Assembly (NCBI RefSeq): GCF_017569925.1 | Contig: NZ_CP050854.1 | Location: forward strand, 3,720,001 to 3,784,000 | Source: Brenneria izadpanahii | GTDB lineage: Bacteria; Pseudomonadota; Gammaproteobacteria; Enterobacterales; Enterobacteriaceae | Length of the DNA: 64,000 bases | Reading direction: 5' to 3' | Shown here: one piece after another, positions 60,683 through 64,000 of the stretch | Numbering within the stretch: position 1 is the first letter of the stretch | Layout of the letters: each line of letters opens with the position of its first letter | Translations under genes and position numbers: made by a program | The notes under the pieces: generated by a model | Databases searched by the model: none | Told to the model about the DNA's origin: nothing | Seen by the model: the letters and a program-made list of their open reading frames with translations, nothing else

Positions 60683-61132
60683 CTTTATCACTCCACACAA
60701 TGAGGGCCGCCGCACACGGCCCGAGAATTTAACGCCCATCCCCTGCTTACCTGACATTGCCGCGCCGTCAGCGCACGCCCTCGTCCGAATCACGCTTCGG
60801 ACTCGCGCTGCTTCGCTGCAACCCCAGCCATTTTGGGTATCGATTAATTAATGAAGAAGGGCCGGATAATCCGACCCTATACCCTTCATCTTTCAAATTG
60901 CAGATGCGTTGGCTGCCTAATTGCCCGGCTATTCCCTGAACCTCGCCCCGGTGGGGCCGCCGCAAGCGGCGTTCAAATCCGCTCCCGGCGGATTTGTCAC
61001 CCCAGTGACTTATCGGTTGCCGCGTTACGATGCTCATTAATGAGCCTCGCCCATAAAGGGCCAACGCTTTACGTTGTTCAAAACGATAACGTTTTGTCCT
61101 GCGCCTTGAAATCTATTGGGTATATAAATTAC
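60683..61132. other. 450-nt repeat-rich gap between purC and bamC
   Basis: No gene. It contains a chain of palindromes: GTCCGAATCACGCTTCGGAC, GGGCCGGATAATCCGACCC, a GCCGCCGCAAGCGGC unit and AAATCCGC / GCGGATTT. It also has the stretches TTTCAAATTGCAGATGCGTT and CACCCCAGTGACTTA, which resemble a dispersed intergenic repeat of soft-rot enterobacteria. The purC promoter must lie at its left end. Confidence 0.6.
60955..61000. repeat. Palindromic intergenic repeat, copy 1
   Basis: GCCGCCGCAAGCGGCGTT followed by the hairpin AAATCCGC / GCGGATTT with a TCCCG loop. The first module recurs at 63207 and 63282 in this window. Confidence 0.6.
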
Positions 61133-62167
61133 TTAGTTGAAAGCCGCCTGGAATACCGGCACCAGCGCGTCATTCTGAGACTGGCTTAGCGTATGTCCCT
61201 TGGAGTCAATAAATTGCAGACTGCTACGGTTATCAAGATCGCCGACCTGCAATTTGTACTTACCATTAGGAAGCTCGGGATCTTTCGTTCCCAGGGTATC
61301 CCACGTACCGCCGCCAGGCGCTTTATAAGTAATGGAAACAGAACCCTGAGGACGGCTGCGATCGTCAATTTCCATACCGATCTTGCTTAACGCAGCCGGC
61401 AAGCGATCCCATACCAGGGTATAAGGCCCACGAACCACCAGCAGCGGCAGACCGGTATCATCAGCCCCGCTCTGCACATCCAGCGAACCGTTGGTGCGGT
61501 GCGCCAGCGCATTTTCACGCTCGGTCGCCTGGCTATCCAATGACTCGGTGATGGTATTCAACATCAACCCGGCGTAGCGTTGAACCTGGACAGGATCGGT
61601 AACGGGATTATTCTGCTGTTCCAGCGCCAACAGAGTGACGACGACGGCCGTCTGATACCCCTGTTGCTGAACGGCTACCTGGTAACGGCCCCGGTATTGA
61701 AGATCTTCATCCTGACGCACCCATGTGATCCAGTCCGTCGTTAATGTTTGGTTGGCGTCCTGACGGTTGGCAATGGCGAAGTTCTTCTCTTGTAAAGCTC
61801 GAACAACCTGAGGCCAAAGCTGGCTGTTCTGTGCGCTGCTTTCCAATAACAGCGCCGCCGTGTTACCCGAACTCTGGGTACGAGAACCATTCAACAAAGC
61901 CAATGGCTGCAACGGAGGACGAATATCCAGCTCTTTGCCTACAGCGCCGTTCAGGGTCACCGGCGGTATATCATAATCCCCATTCTGCACCGGCAAAATA
62001 ATACCGGACGGCGTGTTCAGCGCTTTCTGCGTCGGCGTATGCAGATAAGATTCATCGCCGCTCACCTGCCGCTTATAGCGCTGATCGCTGGAACACGCAG
62101 CTAACAACATCACCAGCGATACGCCAACAACTTTTGCCACCATCGACTTTTGTAATGAACCAGTCAT
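61133..62167 (-). CDS. bamC: BamC, outer-membrane protein assembly lipoprotein
   Basis: Lipoprotein of the BAM complex that inserts beta-barrel proteins into the outer membrane. It has 344 residues. The signal peptide ends in lipobox LAAC (lipidated Cys near 25), followed by the conserved unstructured [18 protein letters not shown] segment that binds BamD, then two helix-grip domains. The C terminus [16 protein letters not shown] is nearly the same as in E. coli. It starts 16 nt after dapA, in one operon. Confidence 0.96.
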   Translation of the reverse strand: MTGSLQKSMVAKVVGVSLVMLLAACSSDQRYKRQVSGDESYLHTPTQKALNTPSGIILPVQNGDYDIPPVTLNGAVGKELDIRPPLQPLALLNGSRTQSSGNTAALLLESSAQNSQLWPQVVRALQEKNFAIANRQDANQTLTTDWITWVRQDEDLQYRGRYQVAVQQQGYQTAVVVTLLALEQQNNPVTDPVQVQRYAGLMLNTITESLDSQATERENALAHRTNGSLDVQSGADDTGLPLLVVRGPYTLVWDRLPAALSKIGMEIDDRSRPQGSVSITYKAPGGGTWDTLGTKDPELPNGKYKLQVGDLDNRSSLQFIDSKGHTLSQSQNDALVPVFQAAFN

Positions 62168-62183
62168 TAAATCTCCCTAACGG

Positions 62184-63062
62184 TTACAGCAAACCAGCTT
62201 GCTTCAATGCTCGCGCCAGCACCGTCTGACCGGATTCAGTCAGTGGCGTCATGGGCAGGCGAAGCGTATCGGTCGCCATGAGTCCCAATTCCTTACAGGC
62301 CCACTTCACCGGAATAGGATTGGGTTCAACAAATAATTTCTGATGCAACGGCATCAGGCGCTGATTTAAACGGCGGGCTTCAACAAAATTGCCCTGCGCC
62401 GCCAGCCTGCAAATTTCAGCCATTTCACGCGCGGCGATGTTCGCCGTAACGGAAATCACCCCTTTGCCGCCTAGTTGCATAAAGTCTAAACCGCTGGCGT
62501 CATCGCCACTCAGCAGAATAAAATCTTCATTAACCAGCTCTTGGATCTGACTTACCCGACTTAAGTTCCCCGTCGCTTCTTTAATAGCTACAATATTTTT
62601 GATTTCGGACAGGCGCGCGACCGTTTCCGGCAACATGTCGCAGCCCGTGCGAGAAGGGACGTTATAGAGAATTTGCGGCAGATCGGTATGCTCGGCGATC
62701 GCTTTGAAGTGTTGATACAGCCCTTCCTGGGTAGGTCTGTTGTAATACGGCGTTACCGTCAGGCAACCCAAGACCCCGGTATCATGAAACCGCTTGGTCA
62801 GCGAGATACCTTCCGCGGTGGCGTTGGCGCCGGTTCCGGCAATAACCGGGATGCGGCCATCGCACAATTCCAGCGTCATCATAACGACATCGCCATGCTC
62901 TTCATGGCTCAGCGTGGCGGACTCCCCCGTCGTTCCGACGGAGACAATCGCCGATGTGCCGCTAGCAACATGATAATCAATAAGTTTTTTAAGGCTCGGC
63001 CGGTCGACGGCGCCCTTGGCGTCCATCGGCGTAACCAGCGCAACAATACTTCCCGTAAACAT
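62184..63062 (-). CDS. dapA: 4-hydroxy-tetrahydrodipicolinate synthase
   Basis: First committed enzyme of DAP/lysine synthesis; condenses pyruvate with aspartate semialdehyde. It has 292 residues from the ATG at 63062 ([13 protein letters not shown]), with GGAGGG upstream. The longer frame from 63080 is rejected. Schiff-base Lys161 (AIKEATGN), Tyr133 (YNVPSRTG) and Thr44 (GTTGES) are intact. It is divergent from gcvR. Confidence 0.98.
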   Translation of the reverse strand: MFTGSIVALVTPMDAKGAVDRPSLKKLIDYHVASGTSAIVSVGTTGESATLSHEEHGDVVMMTLELCDGRIPVIAGTGANATAEGISLTKRFHDTGVLGCLTVTPYYNRPTQEGLYQHFKAIAEHTDLPQILYNVPSRTGCDMLPETVARLSEIKNIVAIKEATGNLSRVSQIQELVNEDFILLSGDDASGLDFMQLGGKGVISVTANIAAREMAEICRLAAQGNFVEARRLNQRLMPLHQKLFVEPNPIPVKWACKELGLMATDTLRLPMTPLTESGQTVLARALKQAGLL

Positions 63063-63206
63063 TGGCCATTCCCTCCACAAACAAGTTCTTCATGGTACTT
63101 TTGACCTCTATGCAAAAGCAAGCGCGCAACGGCGTTGTAAGCGTTTGACGCACGGTTTTTTATAACGCTGCGAGCGGCATTAAAAATTCTTCTGGTTTTT
63201 TTATCA

Positions 63207-63250
63207 CCGCCCGCCGCAAGCGGCGCTAAAGTTTCTCCCGGCTTTTTGAT
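63207..63250. repeat. Palindromic intergenic repeat, copy 2
   Basis: GCCCGCCGCAAGCGGCGCT followed by AAAGTTTCTCCCGGCTTTTT. The second hairpin is degenerate compared with copy 1. Confidence 0.55.
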
Positions 63251-63277
63251 GGCGGGCCATCCCTGCCCGTCGCCCTC

Positions 63278-63326
63278 CGGGCCGCCGCAAGCGGCGTTAA
63301 AAATTGCCGGGAGCAATTTTTTATGT
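63278..63326. repeat. Palindromic intergenic repeat, copy 3
   Basis: GGGCCGCCGCAAGCGGCGTT followed by AAAATTGC / GCAATTTT with a CGGGA loop. In the second hairpin the loop is the reverse complement of copy 1, while the first module has the same orientation. Its T-rich end could also terminate transcription. Confidence 0.6.
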
Positions 63327-63368
63327 TTACCATGTAATCCTCTAAGGGGAAGCACAGGACATACGATT

Positions 63369-63938
63369 TTGTCGAGCTTACAAGAACACTATCTGGTTAT
63401 CACCGCCGTAGGAGCCGACCGCCCAGGAATTGTTAACGCGATTACCCGTCACGTCAGCAGTTGCGGCTGTAACATCGAAGATAGCCGTCTTGCCATGCTG
63501 GGCGAAGAATTCACGTTTATCATGCTGCTTTCCGGGAGTTGGAACGCCATCACGCAGATCGAATCCACCCTACCGTTGAAAGGGGCGGAAATGGATTTAT
63601 TGATCGTGATGAAACGAACAGAGTCGCAGGCTCGGCCACCGATGCCGTCAACCGTTTGGGTTAAAGTGGATGTGGCGGACTCGCCCCACATCATTGAGCG
63701 TTTTACGGATTTATTTGACTCTCACCAAATGAACATTGCCGAATTAGTGTCCAAAACCCAACCAGCTGAGGGAGATCAGCCGCCAAAATTGCATATTCAA
63801 ATCACCGCGCACAGTCCTGCCACGTTGGACGGTTCAATTATTGAGCCGGCCTTTTATCAGCTATGTACAGAACTGCACGCACAAGGCAGTATTAGTGTCG
63901 TGAACTATCCACAGCATGAAGAGAAAGACGGAGAGTAG
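63369..63938 (+). CDS. gcvR: GcvR, accessory regulator of the glycine cleavage system
   Basis: Two-ACT-domain protein that binds GcvA and, without glycine, keeps gcvTHP repressed. It has 189 residues from the TTG at 63369, the point where family similarity begins (LSSLQEHYLVITAVGADRPG). AGGA lies about 10 nt upstream. No ATG is available nearby; an ATT at 63366 is a less likely alternative. ACT domains at about 8-80 and 95-175. bcp follows after 2 nt. Confidence 0.92.
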   Translation: MSSLQEHYLVITAVGADRPGIVNAITRHVSSCGCNIEDSRLAMLGEEFTFIMLLSGSWNAITQIESTLPLKGAEMDLLIVMKRTESQARPPMPSTVWVKVDVADSPHIIERFTDLFDSHQMNIAELVSKTQPAEGDQPPKLHIQITAHSPATLDGSIIEPAFYQLCTELHAQGSISVVNYPQHEEKDGE

Positions 63939-63940
63939 TG

Positions 63941-64000
63941 ATGAATACACTGAAAGCCGGTGATATCGCACCGAAATTTAGCTTGCCCGACCAGGACGGC
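63941..64000 (+). CDS. bcp: Bcp thiol peroxidase (start only, cut by window)
   Basis: Only the first 20 codons are in the window: NTLKAGDIAPKFSLPDQDG after the initiator, the invariant N terminus of the bacterioferritin-comigratory peroxiredoxin that reduces peroxides. It starts 2 nt after the gcvR stop with GAGAG upstream; the gcvR-bcp pair is conserved in enterobacteria. Confidence 0.93.
   Translation, partial: MNTLKAGDIAPKFSLPDQDG

Larger units (their letters stand above)
63063..63368. other. 306-nt divergent region between dapA and gcvR
   Basis: Holds two further copies of the palindromic repeat (63207 and 63282) and the promoters of dapA and gcvR. The rest is unremarkable. Confidence 0.6.

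Overview
The window is chromosomal DNA of a gamma-proteobacterium of the order Enterobacterales. Nearly every gene is a close, full-length match to a known enterobacterial protein. The gene order (kdpBCDE, pgm-seqA-ybfF-ybfE, fldA-fur-glnS, nagE/nagBAC-asnB, a Met/Leu/Gln tRNA operon, ubiF-miaB-ybeZYX-lnt, gltIJKL, leuS-lptE-holA-nadD, rsfS-rlmH-mrdAB-rlpA-dacA-ybeD-lipBA, then dapE-ypfNH-tmcA-purC-bamC-dapA-gcvR-bcp) is the enterobacterial backbone. The particular absences and insertions point to a soft-rot relative (Pectobacteriaceae such as Pectobacterium, Dickeya or Brenneria). That genus-level placement is inference. No CRISPR array, prophage or insertion sequence is visible.

Layout. 1-5980 holds the 3' part of the high-affinity K+ pump operon kdpBC with its sensor and regulator kdpDE, followed by a small EamA-type membrane protein. 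6539-8741 (minus) is pgm and seqA, divergent from ybfF-ybfE. A chemoreceptor gene with a FliA-type promoter sits between ybfE and fldA. fldA-fur and glnS converge on a perfect bidirectional terminator. The N-acetylglucosamine locus (nagE divergent from nagBAC) has CRP and probable NagC sites. It is followed by asnB and a six-tRNA operon (Met, Leu, Gln, Gln, Met, Gln) driven by a stable-RNA-type promoter. 23971-31246 carries ubiF, miaB and the ybeZ-ybeY-ybeX-lnt run. 31247-34886 is the glutamate/aspartate ABC transporter gltIJKL, with tandem NtrC-like sites, a sigma-54 promoter and the SroC small RNA between gltI and gltJ. 35368-49878 is the conserved block of leucyl-tRNA synthetase, LptE, the DNA polymerase III delta subunit, NAD synthesis, ribosome silencing, cell elongation (PBP2/RodA), D,D-carboxypeptidase and lipoate synthesis. 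tatE, a fluoride riboswitch with crcB, and cspE follow. From about 51500 the gene order jumps to a region that lies elsewhere in E. coli: ygeA, ypfM, yffB, dapE, an M15 peptidase, ypfN, ypfH, tmcA, a DUF441 gene, an unrecognised AT-rich two-gene cassette, purC, bamC, dapA, gcvR and the start of bcp.

How the genes work together. Several units are coherent machines or pathways: K+ uptake and its two-component control; GlcNAc uptake and catabolism with its own repressor; the envelope module mrdA-mrdB-rlpA-dacA; lipoate transfer and synthesis (lipB-lipA); lipoprotein maturation (lnt); and diaminopimelate/lysine synthesis (dapE, dapA), with bamC co-transcribed after dapA.

Oddities. mrdB (rodA) and yffB are each broken by one base in a homopolymer (C7 and A8). 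Sequencing error or slippage is more likely than real loss, at least for the usually essential mrdB. NagE lacks the EIIA domain. nagD, cobC, ybeF and glnX are absent from their usual places. The 58733-59886 cassette has no recognised function and is the best candidate here for something undescribed. A Fur-box-like palindrome lies in an otherwise empty 480-base gap (34887-35367).
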